Below are positions 22,146 to 30,933 of a stretch of DNA of 47,321 nucleotides, piece by piece. The stretch comes from a virus: positions 1 to 47,321 of IMG/VR virus record IMGVR_UViG_3300042923_000887. The stretch is one strand, 5' to 3'. Every line of letters begins with the position of its first letter. The first letter of the stretch is position 1. Both the position numbers and the translations under genes were made by a program. The notes below the pieces were generated by a model that saw only the letters and a list, made by a program, of their open reading frames with translations, was not told where the DNA came from and made no database searches.

Positions 22146-23177
22146 ATGCCTTATAAGGTAAGTTCTTCCGAACAACTTAGGAAAAGAGCATCTGATACAG
22201 AAACAAAAGCATTACTATATTTAATGAATTTCCGTGACGACAGCGATGAAATTCATTATTTTATTGTTGACTTTTTTAATGATTTGACTGGGATGGATCG
22301 CTTCTCGTTTAAACTATGGGATTTGCAATCAAAAGGTACGGCTAATTCTTCTCCTAATGCAGTTGGAAAGGAGCTGGTGACACTTTTTAAGAATTACTGT
22401 AGTGATTTTGATTTTCACCAATATATATTATTTTTGGGTGGTGTGTCTAGCACCCTACGTATTGATCCCACAAAAGATATTTTTGACATTGGTAACGTAC
22501 GAAGCAAAGCCCTCACCCATTTGAAAACAGGACTAAAGGATGAGTGCAGGGCAAGAATATATATAGATGCGTCAACTGCCACTGACGATAATATTGATGA
22601 ATTTTTAAGCAAAGTATTGTTTGTGATAGATAACAAGAAGCCAAGCGAATATATAGAGTCTATTATAAAAATCCATCCTGGTATAATGCCGGATGAGCAC
22701 ATACTAAATGCGATTTTTAATGAAATAAGGGATAATCAGGCAAGCAAAAAAAATATAAATATGGTTGAAGGCATCACAATAGAAACGACCGACCAGGCAT
22801 TGAATTACTACAGACACTTAACAAATGGAGAAATAAAATTATTTGTCCTTGGTCGTATTATCAATCGCAATCCATTCGACGATGGTTGTCCATTACCATT
22901 TATTCCTATTTACAATCGGTTCCCTGATGAGAAAAAGACGGAAGCATTGGATGATTGTAAACTGGCATTATCGAGAGCATTATTTAACAAAAATTGTGCA
23001 GATAATTTTTGGCGGCTATTTAGTAATATCTATCATGCGATTACAGCTAACCCCGCTTATAGCGTAGAGGAAATCTATCAGGCTCTAGATGTTGCATTAA
23101 TGGCATCTTGCCCTGATTTTGATGTCCTTTCTTTGAAGTACTTTATTTCAGCAGTCAAGGAGGGGATAAAGGTATGA
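22146..23177 (+). CDS. Predicted Cap4/DUF4297-like nuclease, first gene of a candidate defence cassette
   Basis: I know no exact family for this 343-residue protein. The N-terminus reads like a PD-(D/E)xK nuclease of the Cap4/DUF4297 kind: a first acidic residue in ASDTETKALLYLM (Glu19), then VDFFNDLTGMD (Asp42 to Asp51) and KLWDLQSKG (Gln61, Lys63), matching D...QxK. The remaining 270 residues are helical and may be a sensor or partner-binding region. ATG at 22146 follows GAGAGGGGGATAT; the frame extends 20 residues upstream without a binding site. It overlaps the ATPase gene by ATGA. The DNA is AT-rich by eye compared with its surroundings, suggesting recent acquisition. Confidence 0.65.
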   Translation: MPYKVSSSEQLRKRASDTETKALLYLMNFRDDSDEIHYFIVDFFNDLTGMDRFSFKLWDLQSKGTANSSPNAVGKELVTLFKNYCSDFDFHQYILFLGGVSSTLRIDPTKDIFDIGNVRSKALTHLKTGLKDECRARIYIDASTATDDNIDEFLSKVLFVIDNKKPSEYIESIIKIHPGIMPDEHILNAIFNEIRDNQASKKNINMVEGITIETTDQALNYYRHLTNGEIKLFVLGRIINRNPFDDGCPLPFIPIYNRFPDEKKTEALDDCKLALSRALFNKNCADNFWRLFSNIYHAITANPAYSVEEIYQALDVALMASCPDFDVLSLKYFISAVKEGIKV

Positions 23178-24781
23178 TTATCAAACGTATAGCTGTAGGT
23201 AATAATAAAGAAGCTTATGTCGAGAATTCATTGAGAAATGGCATCAACATCATTTCTAGTGATGATAATAATAAGGGAAAGACTATCATTATCCAATCAA
23301 TGATGTACTGCTTGGGCAATGCGCCTGTGTTCCCTTCTTCTTTTGACTATAAAATGTATTTCTATTTTGTCGAATTCGCTCACAATGACTGTGATTATTC
23401 TATTTGCCGTAGAGGTGATACGTTTGTCATTCTTCATGAGCGCAACTTAATGTTCTTTGATAGTGTGTCCGAAATGAAACGCTATTGGACAAAAACCGTT
23501 TTCCCTTTACCTCAAATAATTAAGAATGATGTAAAACGTATCGTAGACCCCGAATTGTTTGTCCAGTTATATTTTGTTGGACAAGACAAAAAAGATACTT
23601 CCAATATCGCCAATAAAGGATTTTATTCAAAAGATGACTTTATTAATATGATATATACCTATGCGGGGTTTGGGGCAGCAGGGCTAACTCAAGAAGAAAT
23701 ATCACATGCAAAAGACCGTATAAGGGAGCTGAAGGAAGAAAAAAGAACACTACAAACCCAGCATAAAATATTGAAGTCCAACAATGTTTCATCAGCTTAT
23801 TTGAGCCAGTACAGCGATAGAGTGATATTGGAGAACAAGATAAAAAGTGTAGAAAAAGTAAAGGATCAGATTGCTGCTTTGCGGAATTCAAGAAATACCA
23901 CTATTAACCGAAAATTAAAGTACGAGGTCACTCTTAAAGAGTTGAATTCGTTGAATCGGACAATGAATAGTGGAGAATTAAGATGCTTGGATTGTGGCTC
24001 CGCTCATATTGGTTTTGCAACTGGAACTACTACATCGTATACTTTTGATGTATCTACCCCAGAAATACGCCGTCAAATTATCGACTCAATAAATGAGAAA
24101 ATTGCATCATATATCGAAGAAGTGGAACATATCACTTTCGATATAAATAAGGCCCAAGAACAATTACAACAAATGCTAACAGATGAAGATATATCACTGG
24201 AGTCAATAGTAATCCATAAACAATCCATTTTGGATGTATCTGGCGTAGAAATTCGTTTGTCCGAAATTGATGATGAAGTACAAAAATTATCTGATGCAAT
24301 GAAAACCAATGAAACAAACTCGTTAGAGCAAGTTGAAAATCAGAAAATGCTCTTATCTTCTATTCTTTATGAAATGAATTCCACTTATAGGCGAATTGAC
24401 CCAACGGGTACGCTTGTTTTTGATGGATTATTTACTAGACGTGATCAAGTTTTTTCAGGTAGCGAGGCAACCGAGTTTCATTTAGTCAAACTCTATGCGT
24501 TATCCGCAATTCTAAAACACTTATGTCCGATAATTGTGGATTCATTCAGAGCCGAAGATTTATCAACCGAGCGAGAGAACACAGTTATAGACTTGTTTTC
24601 TCATTTAGATAAACAGGTGATTTTTACTACTACGCTAAAAATCGAAGAAATAGGTAAATATCAACATATGAAAAACATCAATAATATTGACTACAGCAAA
24701 AAGGCTCCCAGCAAAATATTGAATACTGTGGCAGTTGTTGAATTTTCCGGATTACTAAAAAAGCTATCAATTAACATATAG
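23174..24781 (+). CDS. Rad50/SMC-like ABC ATPase with CxxC hook, second gene of the cassette
   Basis: This 535-residue protein has a P-loop-like DDNNKGKT at 30-37, where the first Gly of the usual motif is Asp. Two coiled-coil regions (about 170-260 and 295-400) flank CLDC at 271-274, a zinc-hook-like dimerisation point as in Rad50. The ABC signature SGSE is at 428-431, and the Walker B strand PIIVD at 452-456 is followed by SFRAED. This layout fits SMC-like ATPases of conflict systems such as Lamassu LmuB or ABC-3C. It is coupled to the nuclease gene, with CAAGGAGGGGATAAAGGT as binding site. The ATPase class is clear; a defence role is inferred. Confidence 0.75.
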   Translation: MIIKRIAVGNNKEAYVENSLRNGINIISSDDNNKGKTIIIQSMMYCLGNAPVFPSSFDYKMYFYFVEFAHNDCDYSICRRGDTFVILHERNLMFFDSVSEMKRYWTKTVFPLPQIIKNDVKRIVDPELFVQLYFVGQDKKDTSNIANKGFYSKDDFINMIYTYAGFGAAGLTQEEISHAKDRIRELKEEKRTLQTQHKILKSNNVSSAYLSQYSDRVILENKIKSVEKVKDQIAALRNSRNTTINRKLKYEVTLKELNSLNRTMNSGELRCLDCGSAHIGFATGTTTSYTFDVSTPEIRRQIIDSINEKIASYIEEVEHITFDINKAQEQLQQMLTDEDISLESIVIHKQSILDVSGVEIRLSEIDDEVQKLSDAMKTNETNSLEQVENQKMLLSSILYEMNSTYRRIDPTGTLVFDGLFTRRDQVFSGSEATEFHLVKLYALSAILKHLCPIIVDSFRAEDLSTERENTVIDLFSHLDKQVIFTTTLKIEEIGKYQHMKNINNIDYSKKAPSKILNTVAVVEFSGLLKKLSINI

Positions 24782-24796
24782 TTTTGGTTCGTTTTG

Positions 24797-24836
24797 ATGA
24801 GCAGGGTATGGCATAAATTTGCCGTATCCTGCTCAT
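24797..24836 (+). terminator. Long hairpin ending the nuclease-ATPase cassette
   Basis: Seventeen-base arms at 24797-24813 and 24820-24836 pair fully if two G-U pairs are allowed, with a 6-base loop, 16 bases after the ATPase stop. TGCTTTC follows. It probably closes the cassette transcript. From here to 25011 I see no convincing gene. Confidence 0.7.
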
Positions 24837-24987
24837 TGCTTTCAAAGCGCCGTAACCACTGCAAGCTCTTTGAGAACGTCCGATACCCGACCCCACAAGG
24901 TCATGGAACATTAATCAGTAATTTGGGTAAAGAGATTACACGGATTTTAGAAGATAAGGTATTCCTACCTACACCAAGGCAAGCGAC

Positions 24988-25039
24988 TATAATATAAAGG
25001 GCAGTCTTTCTAACGACGCCACTACAGGCGTCGTTTTCT
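24988..25039 (+). promoter_or_regulatory. TATAAT box followed by a terminator-type hairpin
   Basis: TATAAT lies at 24988-24993 without a canonical -35. Perfect 9-base arms (AACGACGCC at 25012-25020 and GGCGTCGTT at 25027-25035) follow, then TTCTTAT, which is good terminator form. The order matches the -10 plus hairpin unit at 21846-21903, so this may be a second late-type promoter with an attenuator, or simply a terminator before the packaging genes. Confidence 0.55.
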
Positions 25040-25065
25040 TATGCCCATCTTCAGGAGGTTTAGCC

Positions 25066-25239
25066 ATGCCGGCCAGATCATGCGACTACTTCAAACCAAT
25101 CAGTCTGAAATGCAAAATCATCTGCCCACAATGCCAGTATTGGCAGTTTAATAAGTGCAGCATCGAACGACTAGTCAAGGCTAACGGCAAGACCGATCTG
25201 GTGCATGAACCGGTGAGATCTAGCAGGGTGATGTGGTGA
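25066..25239 (+). CDS. Small Cys-rich protein, 57 aa
   Basis: ATG follows CAGGAGGTTTAGCC. The product has five Cys residues (SCDYFK, LKCKIICPQCQYWQF, NKCSIE), enough for one zinc site. Small Cys-rich proteins are common before phage terminase genes, sometimes as HNH relatives, but no His-Asn-His motif is present here. Confidence 0.6.
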   Translation: MPARSCDYFKPISLKCKIICPQCQYWQFNKCSIERLVKANGKTDLVHEPVRSSRVMW

Positions 25240-25294
25240 CGAAAGTTATGCAGCGAGTGCTTGGCAATTGGCGATAGCAAAGGGAGTGAGCGTG

Positions 25295-25480
25295 ATGAAT
25301 GAGCAATACGTTATATATAAAGGCAGTAATATTGGCAAGTCTGAACTGCTTGCTTGCATCAGATCGCGTAAGAAAGAAGCGGCTTTATTGCTCAGGAGAG
25401 TGATCAACACCCTGCCGGTCACGGGTCCTTCCGGCAACTTTAACGCCTTGCGGGTCTTGCGAGCCCCGATAGTTTCCTAG
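25295..25480 (+). CDS. Hypothetical protein, 61 aa
   Basis: ATG at 25295 follows AAAGGGAGTGAGCGTG. The N-terminal part (MNEQYVIYKGSNIGKSELL) and the helical region (RSRKKEAALLLRRVINTL) look protein-like; the C-terminal 15 residues look less so. It lies just before the small terminase gene. No family recognised. Confidence 0.45.
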   Translation: MNEQYVIYKGSNIGKSELLACIRSRKKEAALLLRRVINTLPVTGPSGNFNALRVLRAPIVS

Positions 25481-25522
25481 CGGCAATATCTTTTTTATAT
25501 TTACTTACAAGGAGGCGGACAA

Positions 25523-26029
25523 ATGACAGAGCAAATTGTGAAGTTAACCAAGAACACCAAAACTACTGCGGACGGGCTTGCCGCCTGCTTCGGACTCAGC
25601 CGACCCCGTATCGTGCAGTTGGCCAATGAGGGCGTGCTAGTTCGTGATGAAAACAGTAAATATAACCTCACTGATAATATCCTGCGATATATTAATTCTA
25701 AATCAGGTGGCAACGGCGAATTATCCTTTGACGCCGAGCGTACCAAACATGAAAAGTTTAAAAGCCGGCTGACAGAGTTGCGGCTTGCAAAGCTGGAAGC
25801 CCGTATGCATGACGCCAAGGACATTGAATTTGTCATGACAGAAATGCTGACAAACTTGCGAACCCAGCTGCTAGGGCTACCGTCCCAACTCTCAGGCCAA
25901 ATGGCGAATCAATCTCAGGATATCGTATATCAGGTTATGACTAAGGCGATTGAGTCAAAACTGTCAGAGCTAGCTGATTATACCCCGGAACTATTTTGCG
26001 GTGATGACGATGAAGAAGAAGATAGTTGA
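25523..26029 (+). CDS. Terminase small subunit (Nu1-like)
   Basis: This 168-residue protein has an N-terminal winged-helix region (TADGLAACFGLSRPRIVQLA) that would recognise the packaging site, as in lambda Nu1. The rest is helical, with a charged ELRLAKLEARMHDAKD segment used by Nu1-type proteins for oligomerisation. The end is very acidic (DDDEEEDS). ATG has ACAAGGAGGCGGACAA upstream. It overlaps the large subunit gene and starts the packaging/head module. Confidence 0.85.
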   Translation: MTEQIVKLTKNTKTTADGLAACFGLSRPRIVQLANEGVLVRDENSKYNLTDNILRYINSKSGGNGELSFDAERTKHEKFKSRLTELRLAKLEARMHDAKDIEFVMTEMLTNLRTQLLGLPSQLSGQMANQSQDIVYQVMTKAIESKLSELADYTPELFCGDDDEEEDS

Positions 26030-27956
26030 GCTCTTTCAGCGGATCTGTAAAAAATCATTCACGCCGATTCCTAAAACCCCGGTCAGTGAATGGGCAGACA
26101 ACTACCGGGTACTATCCTCCGAATCGTCGGCAGAGCCTGGGCGCTGGCGAACCGACCGGGCGCCGTATCAGAGAGAGATCATGGATGCCTTTACTCAGCC
26201 AGGCATTCATAAGGTAGTCGCTAAAACCGCCAGTCAAATTGGCAAATCCGATATCATGAACAATGTACTGGGGCGGTTCGCGCACCTGGATCCCGGCCCG
26301 ATGATGATGATTCAGCCGACGATTGAGTTGTCGGAGGATTATTCCAAAAGCCGCATTTCGCCGATGATCCGGGATACCAAAGTGTTAACAGAATTATTTT
26401 CCGATATAAAAACCAGAGATACCAGCAACACCATACTGAGCAAACTATTCCCAGGCGGCCGCTTAATCATGTGCGGGGCGAACAGCCCGGCCGGGTTAGC
26501 CAGCCGGCCGATTCGCATCCTGCTGGCCGATGAGGTCAATCGCTTTCCTGACAGCGCCGGCACTGAAGGCGATCCGCTGGATATTGCGTTTAAGCGCCTG
26601 ACGACGTTCTGGAACTGGGTTGTCGGGCTGTTCTCCTCTCCCACCATTAAAGGCGCGTCCCGCATTGATACCGAATACATGGCCGGCACGCAGGAAGAAT
26701 GGCAACACAAATGCCCGAACTGCAAAGAAAACAATCTGATTACCCACCGGGATATGTGCTATGATTTCAGCGAAACCAAAAACGATGATGGCACTAAGTT
26801 TATTATCGTTCACTGGGTAAAATGGCGCTGCCCGGATTGCGGCTATGAATTTGATGAGCAAATCATGAAAGCGGCGCCTCAACAATATATCGCGCACAAT
26901 CCGGATGCGTTGAAAAACGGCATTCGGAGTTTCTTTGTCAATTGCTTTGCATCGCCCTGGCTGAAATGGGCGGACATGATCCGGGAGTATCTGGAGGCAA
27001 AAGGCGATCCTGAGCGGGAAAAAGTCGTATTTAATACCCGCTTCGGCGAAGCCTACGAACAGAAAGGATCCTTTGAAGACGAAACCATATTCTTAAAACG
27101 CCGCGAAAACTACCCCGCAGCTTTGCCTGACGGGGTTTTGTTATTGACAGCTGCCGTGGATACCCAGGATAACCGGCTGGAATATGAGATTTGCGGCTGG
27201 GGTGACGGTGAGGAAAACTGGGGCATTAAAAAAGGGATTGTCCTGGGCGTTCCTGACCGGCAGGAAACCTGGGATGAGCTTGATCAGCAATTAGACCGGG
27301 TTTATCGGTTTGCAAACGGGACGGGTCTGCTGGTTGCCAGAACCTTTATTGATTCCGGCGGCCATTACACCAAGGAGGTATATAAATACTGCTATCGGAA
27401 CATGCATAAAAACCGCTTTACCATCAAGGGTATGCCAGGTGCCGGCGTTCCCTTGATTTATAAAATCTCATCGGCAAAAGAATACGGAATTCCATTGGTG
27501 CTGATCGGTGTTGACAGCGGCAAGCAATATGTATTTGACCGCCTGGCCATTGAAGAGCCGGGGCCGAAATACTTCCATTTCCCGCTAGACCAGGAGAAAG
27601 AAAACCTTGTTGCTGCCACCCTTGAAAAAGCGGGATTGCATCTGCCGGAACTGCTGCTGATGCGCGGTTATGACCAAATTTATTTTAAGGGACTGATTGC
27701 CGAGGAATTGGTGCCAAAGAAAGAGCGCGGGCGGGTGGTGTTCGTCTGGAAAAACATTGCTAAGGACAAGCGCAATGAACCGCTTGACCTCCGAGTGTAC
27801 AACTTAGCTTGCCTGCATAGTATAAATCCGGATTGGAGCGCCTATCAGCAATTGATCAACAGCGCAAAAAAAGAGGAACCCCGTGCTGCAAGTAAGCAAA
27901 AGCCGGCAGATTCCGCTTCGGCTAAGTATGGATGTATCAAGAAAGGGGTGATGTAA
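26001..27956 (+). CDS. Terminase large subunit (lambda GpA-like)
   Basis: The 651-residue length is close to lambda gpA (641). It has the packaging ATPase motif KTASQIGKSD near 75-84 and ILLADEVNRF near 173-182. Two CxxC pairs (CPNCKE, CPDCGYEF) lie near 238-280, as in GpA proteins. The C-terminal nuclease region cuts the concatemer; the FIDSGGHYT segment fits it. The frame can start at GTG 26001, ATG 26004 or ATG 26010; none has a clear binding site, so translation is probably coupled to the overlapping small-subunit gene. GpA-type enzymes usually cut at cos sites. Confidence 0.92.
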   Translation: MMTMKKKIVELFQRICKKSFTPIPKTPVSEWADNYRVLSSESSAEPGRWRTDRAPYQREIMDAFTQPGIHKVVAKTASQIGKSDIMNNVLGRFAHLDPGPMMMIQPTIELSEDYSKSRISPMIRDTKVLTELFSDIKTRDTSNTILSKLFPGGRLIMCGANSPAGLASRPIRILLADEVNRFPDSAGTEGDPLDIAFKRLTTFWNWVVGLFSSPTIKGASRIDTEYMAGTQEEWQHKCPNCKENNLITHRDMCYDFSETKNDDGTKFIIVHWVKWRCPDCGYEFDEQIMKAAPQQYIAHNPDALKNGIRSFFVNCFASPWLKWADMIREYLEAKGDPEREKVVFNTRFGEAYEQKGSFEDETIFLKRRENYPAALPDGVLLLTAAVDTQDNRLEYEICGWGDGEENWGIKKGIVLGVPDRQETWDELDQQLDRVYRFANGTGLLVARTFIDSGGHYTKEVYKYCYRNMHKNRFTIKGMPGAGVPLIYKISSAKEYGIPLVLIGVDSGKQYVFDRLAIEEPGPKYFHFPLDQEKENLVAATLEKAGLHLPELLLMRGYDQIYFKGLIAEELVPKKERGRVVFVWKNIAKDKRNEPLDLRVYNLACLHSINPDWSAYQQLINSAKKEEPRAASKQKPADSASAKYGCIKKGVM

Positions 27957-28168
27957 TGGCCAATGATATTCAAAACGAGCGGCTGCAAACCTATCTGGAA
28001 GCAGAACGCAAAACGTTGCTTTCCCAGGAATATCAGGTAGGAAGCAAACGCAATCGCCGCGCCGATCTGAGCCGGATCAGCGAAGGCATCAATGAACTGA
28101 TGGCCGGCGGGGCCGGTGTCTCTCCGCAGCCTGGCGGGCGTTCCCGTCGGGTACTATTCAGGGATTGA
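27956..28168 (+). CDS. Head-tail joining protein (gpW/DUF6148-like)
   Basis: This 70-residue protein matches the small gpW-like or DUF6148 layout: YLEAERKTLLSQEYQVGSKR then RRADLSRISEGINEL and a basic end (GRSRRVLFRD). It would sit under the portal to complete the head. ATG overlaps the terminase stop, with GAAAGGGGTGATGTA upstream. It has the same position as W in lambda, between A and B. Confidence 0.8.
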   Translation: MANDIQNERLQTYLEAERKTLLSQEYQVGSKRNRRADLSRISEGINELMAGGAGVSPQPGGRSRRVLFRD

Positions 28169-28174
28169 GGGTTG

Positions 28175-29815
28175 ATGATGAGAACTAAGCGTAACCGACA
28201 AAAAGCCCGGCAGCCTACAGCGCCTATTTCACAAGCCGGCGCGCAGATTTTAAGAAAGATCGTTAATACCGGTTATTCGGAATCCGGAGCCAGTTACAAG
28301 AAGGGAACCATGGCCGGCTGGCGGCCGGAGCGGAGCAGCCCGCAATCCGATATCGATGTGAACCTGCCGACCCTGCGGGCCCGGTCTGCGGACGCCGTTA
28401 TGAGCATACCGCTGGCCTCCAGCGCGATCAACACCTCCCGGACGCATGTTGTCGGGGCAGGGTTGAAGCTTAGCCCAAAACCAAAATACAAGCTGCTAGG
28501 CATAACGTCCGAGCAGGCCAAGGAATGGGCGCGAACAACTAAGGAGGAATTCGATCTTTGGGCAAACAGCAAATTCTGCGATCTGCTGAAGAAAAACAAC
28601 TGGTATGATCAGCAGGATATTGTCTATCAGTGCTATATGATTGACGGCGATAGCTTCGCAGCCTTTAAGTACCGCGAACCGCTGCCAGGCATGCCATACA
28701 GGCTGCGGCTGCAGATATTTGAGGCTGGCCGGGTCTGCAATCCCGGCCAGCAGTCTATCATAGGCTCTCCCTGGTCGGTAACGGTAAAAAATCCAGACAA
28801 CGGCAACCGGATCATTAACGGTGTTGAGGTTGACGATGACGGCGCCGTAGCCGCCTATTGGATCTGCAACCGCTATCCCTATGATCCGACCAATATGCAG
28901 ATTCCTAAATGGGTACGAGTGGAGGCATTCGGTCAAACGACCGGACAACCGAATATCCTGCAGATATGTCATGATGAACGCCCTGAAGAGTACCGGGGCG
29001 TTCCATATTTAGCACCGGTGCTGGAAGTCTTAAAGCAAGTCGGCCGTTATACGGAGGCTGAACTGACGGCGGCGATTATTAAATCCTTTTTCAGTCTGTT
29101 TTTTGAAGAAAGCTTTGCCGGTAATGGAACCTTCCCGCTTCAGGAAGCGTTTAACCGGCATGAACGGGTATCGCTGGATCCCAATGACTTTGAATTGGGA
29201 TCAGGCACGATGAATGTGCTGCCGCCAGGGTATAAGGTGGCGACGGTTGATGCCAGCCGGAATTTATCTACATACGAGGCATTTACCAATCAGTTAATCA
29301 AACAAATTGGAGCGACCCTGGAACAGCCGTATGAGGTGCTAATCAAGTCGTTTAATTCCAGTTACTCAGCCTCGAGGGCGGCGCTGCTGCAGGCATGGGC
29401 AGCCTTTAAGATTCGCCGTGTCTGGTTTGTCCGCGACTATTGCCAACCATCCTATGAAACCTGGCTGACAGAGGCGGTTGCCATCGGCCGGGTTAAGGCG
29501 CCGGGTTACTTTACAGATCCTCTGAAACAGAAGGCCTGGGCAAATGCGGAATGGTACGGTCCGGTGATGGGCAGTGTAGACCCGGTCAAAGAAGTGGATG
29601 CGGCAGTTCTTCGCGTCAAACACGGCTTCAGTACCCGGGAAAAAGAAACGGCGGAAATGACCGGTACGAACTTTGATGAAAATGTGGAGAGCCTGGCGAT
29701 CGAGGAACAGACCCTGAAAGATGCCGGCTTGTCAGTGGGACCGGAAGTGGACTCCGGCAAGGAAGGCCTGCTGGAAGAAGAACAAAAGCAGCAGAAAGGA
29801 GGTGTTTGGGTATAA
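28175..29815 (+). CDS. Portal protein (lambda GpB-like)
   Basis: This 546-residue protein is close in length to lambda gpB (533). Recognisable portal features are the N-terminal RTHVVGAGLKLSPKP, EYRGVPYLAPVLEVLKQVGR and EQPYEVLIKSFNSSYSASRA, the last a hallmark of Phage_portal_2. It forms the dodecameric ring at the head vertex and the DNA channel. The frame can start at TTG 28172, ATG 28175 or ATG 28178; ATG 28175 follows GATTGAGGGTTG. It overlaps the protease start by one base. Confidence 0.92.
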   Translation: MMRTKRNRQKARQPTAPISQAGAQILRKIVNTGYSESGASYKKGTMAGWRPERSSPQSDIDVNLPTLRARSADAVMSIPLASSAINTSRTHVVGAGLKLSPKPKYKLLGITSEQAKEWARTTKEEFDLWANSKFCDLLKKNNWYDQQDIVYQCYMIDGDSFAAFKYREPLPGMPYRLRLQIFEAGRVCNPGQQSIIGSPWSVTVKNPDNGNRIINGVEVDDDGAVAAYWICNRYPYDPTNMQIPKWVRVEAFGQTTGQPNILQICHDERPEEYRGVPYLAPVLEVLKQVGRYTEAELTAAIIKSFFSLFFEESFAGNGTFPLQEAFNRHERVSLDPNDFELGSGTMNVLPPGYKVATVDASRNLSTYEAFTNQLIKQIGATLEQPYEVLIKSFNSSYSASRAALLQAWAAFKIRRVWFVRDYCQPSYETWLTEAVAIGRVKAPGYFTDPLKQKAWANAEWYGPVMGSVDPVKEVDAAVLRVKHGFSTREKETAEMTGTNFDENVESLAIEEQTLKDAGLSVGPEVDSGKEGLLEEEQKQQKGGVWV

Positions 29816-30933
29816 TGCGATTCTGGAACTTTAAGAACATTGCTGACAGCGAAGACATTGAGCTTCGAATCTCCGGAGAGATTGTTGACGATGACAGCGC
29901 CTGGATCTATGAATGGTTTGGCATTGCGGCTGCATCGCCGAATGCATTCCGTGATGAGCTGAATTCCTACACAGGGAAGAACCTTACCGTGTGGATTGAC
30001 AGCTGGGGCGGCGATACGACAGCAGCTGCCGGCATTTATAACGCGCTCAAAGAGCACAAAGGGAAAGTAACCGTAAAAATTGATGGCAAGGCTGTTTCTG
30101 CCGCATCGGTTATCGCCATGGCCGGCGATGAGATCAAAATATCGCCTGTCGGCGTTCTGATGATTCATAATCCCTGGACTGGTGTGAGTGGCGAGGCTAA
30201 GGATCTGCGTCATGTGGCGGATGTGCTGGATGTCATTAAAGACACCATCATCAATGCTTATCAGATGAAGACCGGAAAATCACGGTCGAAAATCTCCCAG
30301 ATGATGGACAACGAAACTTGGATGAGCGCCAAAACAGCTAAATCGGAAGGATTTGTCGATGATATTTTGTACAGTGGTAACGAATCCGAGCAGCCAATCG
30401 AAAATTCCTTCATGCTCAGTCACCTGGCGATTCAAAATAGTGCATCGGCGTCGATGCGAAACTTTATTGAGCAGTACCGAGAAACCATGAAAGATGAGGA
30501 GGAAACAGAAGTGGCGATAAATTCAGTGGAAGATTTACAAAAAGAAAAGCCCGACCTAGTGAATCAAGTTGTGCAGGATGCAGTTAAGGTGGAACGCGAG
30601 CGGATTACCTCGCTCGATGCGCTGGACGATCCACAAAATCCGGCGGTGCATGATCTGATTGCTGACGCAAAGAAAACCGGCAAGTCGGCGGCTGACATTC
30701 AGACGGTGGTCGATATCGTGAAAAAGCATTCGCCTGATAACGCTGCAGCGGCTGAAAATAAGGCGGGGCAGCAGTTTCTGGCAGGCATGATCAGTGATAA
30801 CAAAAACTCCGGCGTTGACGGAGCCAAGGCGACCGGCAGCGGCAAGCAGGCTGACGATAAGCAGAAAGATGCGGCAGAGCTTAGTTTTATGGCTGGTGTC
30901 ATTAATAAAAAGAATGGGAGGGCGAACAAATAA
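29815..30933 (+). CDS. Head maturation protease with scaffold-like C-terminus (ClpP/S49-type, GpC-like)
   Basis: This 372-residue protein begins with a ClpP-like fold: DSWGGDTTAAAGIYNAL, then GKAVSAASVIAMAGDEI with the catalytic Ser near 98, and MIHNPW with His near 118. From about residue 220 it is helical and charged (MKDEEETEVAINSVEDLQKE), probably a scaffold that organises the capsid and is then removed. An internal ATG at 30490 could give the scaffold alone, as NU3 arises from C in lambda. The ATG overlaps the portal stop. Confidence 0.88.
   Translation: MRFWNFKNIADSEDIELRISGEIVDDDSAWIYEWFGIAAASPNAFRDELNSYTGKNLTVWIDSWGGDTTAAAGIYNALKEHKGKVTVKIDGKAVSAASVIAMAGDEIKISPVGVLMIHNPWTGVSGEAKDLRHVADVLDVIKDTIINAYQMKTGKSRSKISQMMDNETWMSAKTAKSEGFVDDILYSGNESEQPIENSFMLSHLAIQNSASASMRNFIEQYRETMKDEEETEVAINSVEDLQKEKPDLVNQVVQDAVKVERERITSLDALDDPQNPAVHDLIADAKKTGKSAADIQTVVDIVKKHSPDNAAAAENKAGQQFLAGMISDNKNSGVDGAKATGSGKQADDKQKDAAELSFMAGVINKKNGRANK

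Noticed and set aside
24794-24997. 67-codon frame after the nuclease-ATPase cassette
   Set aside because: It starts inside the terminator hairpin and shows no recognisable protein features.
25066-25239. HNH endonuclease before the terminase
   Set aside because: The Cys residues fit a zinc site, but the His-Asn-His motif is absent and the protein is only 57 residues.
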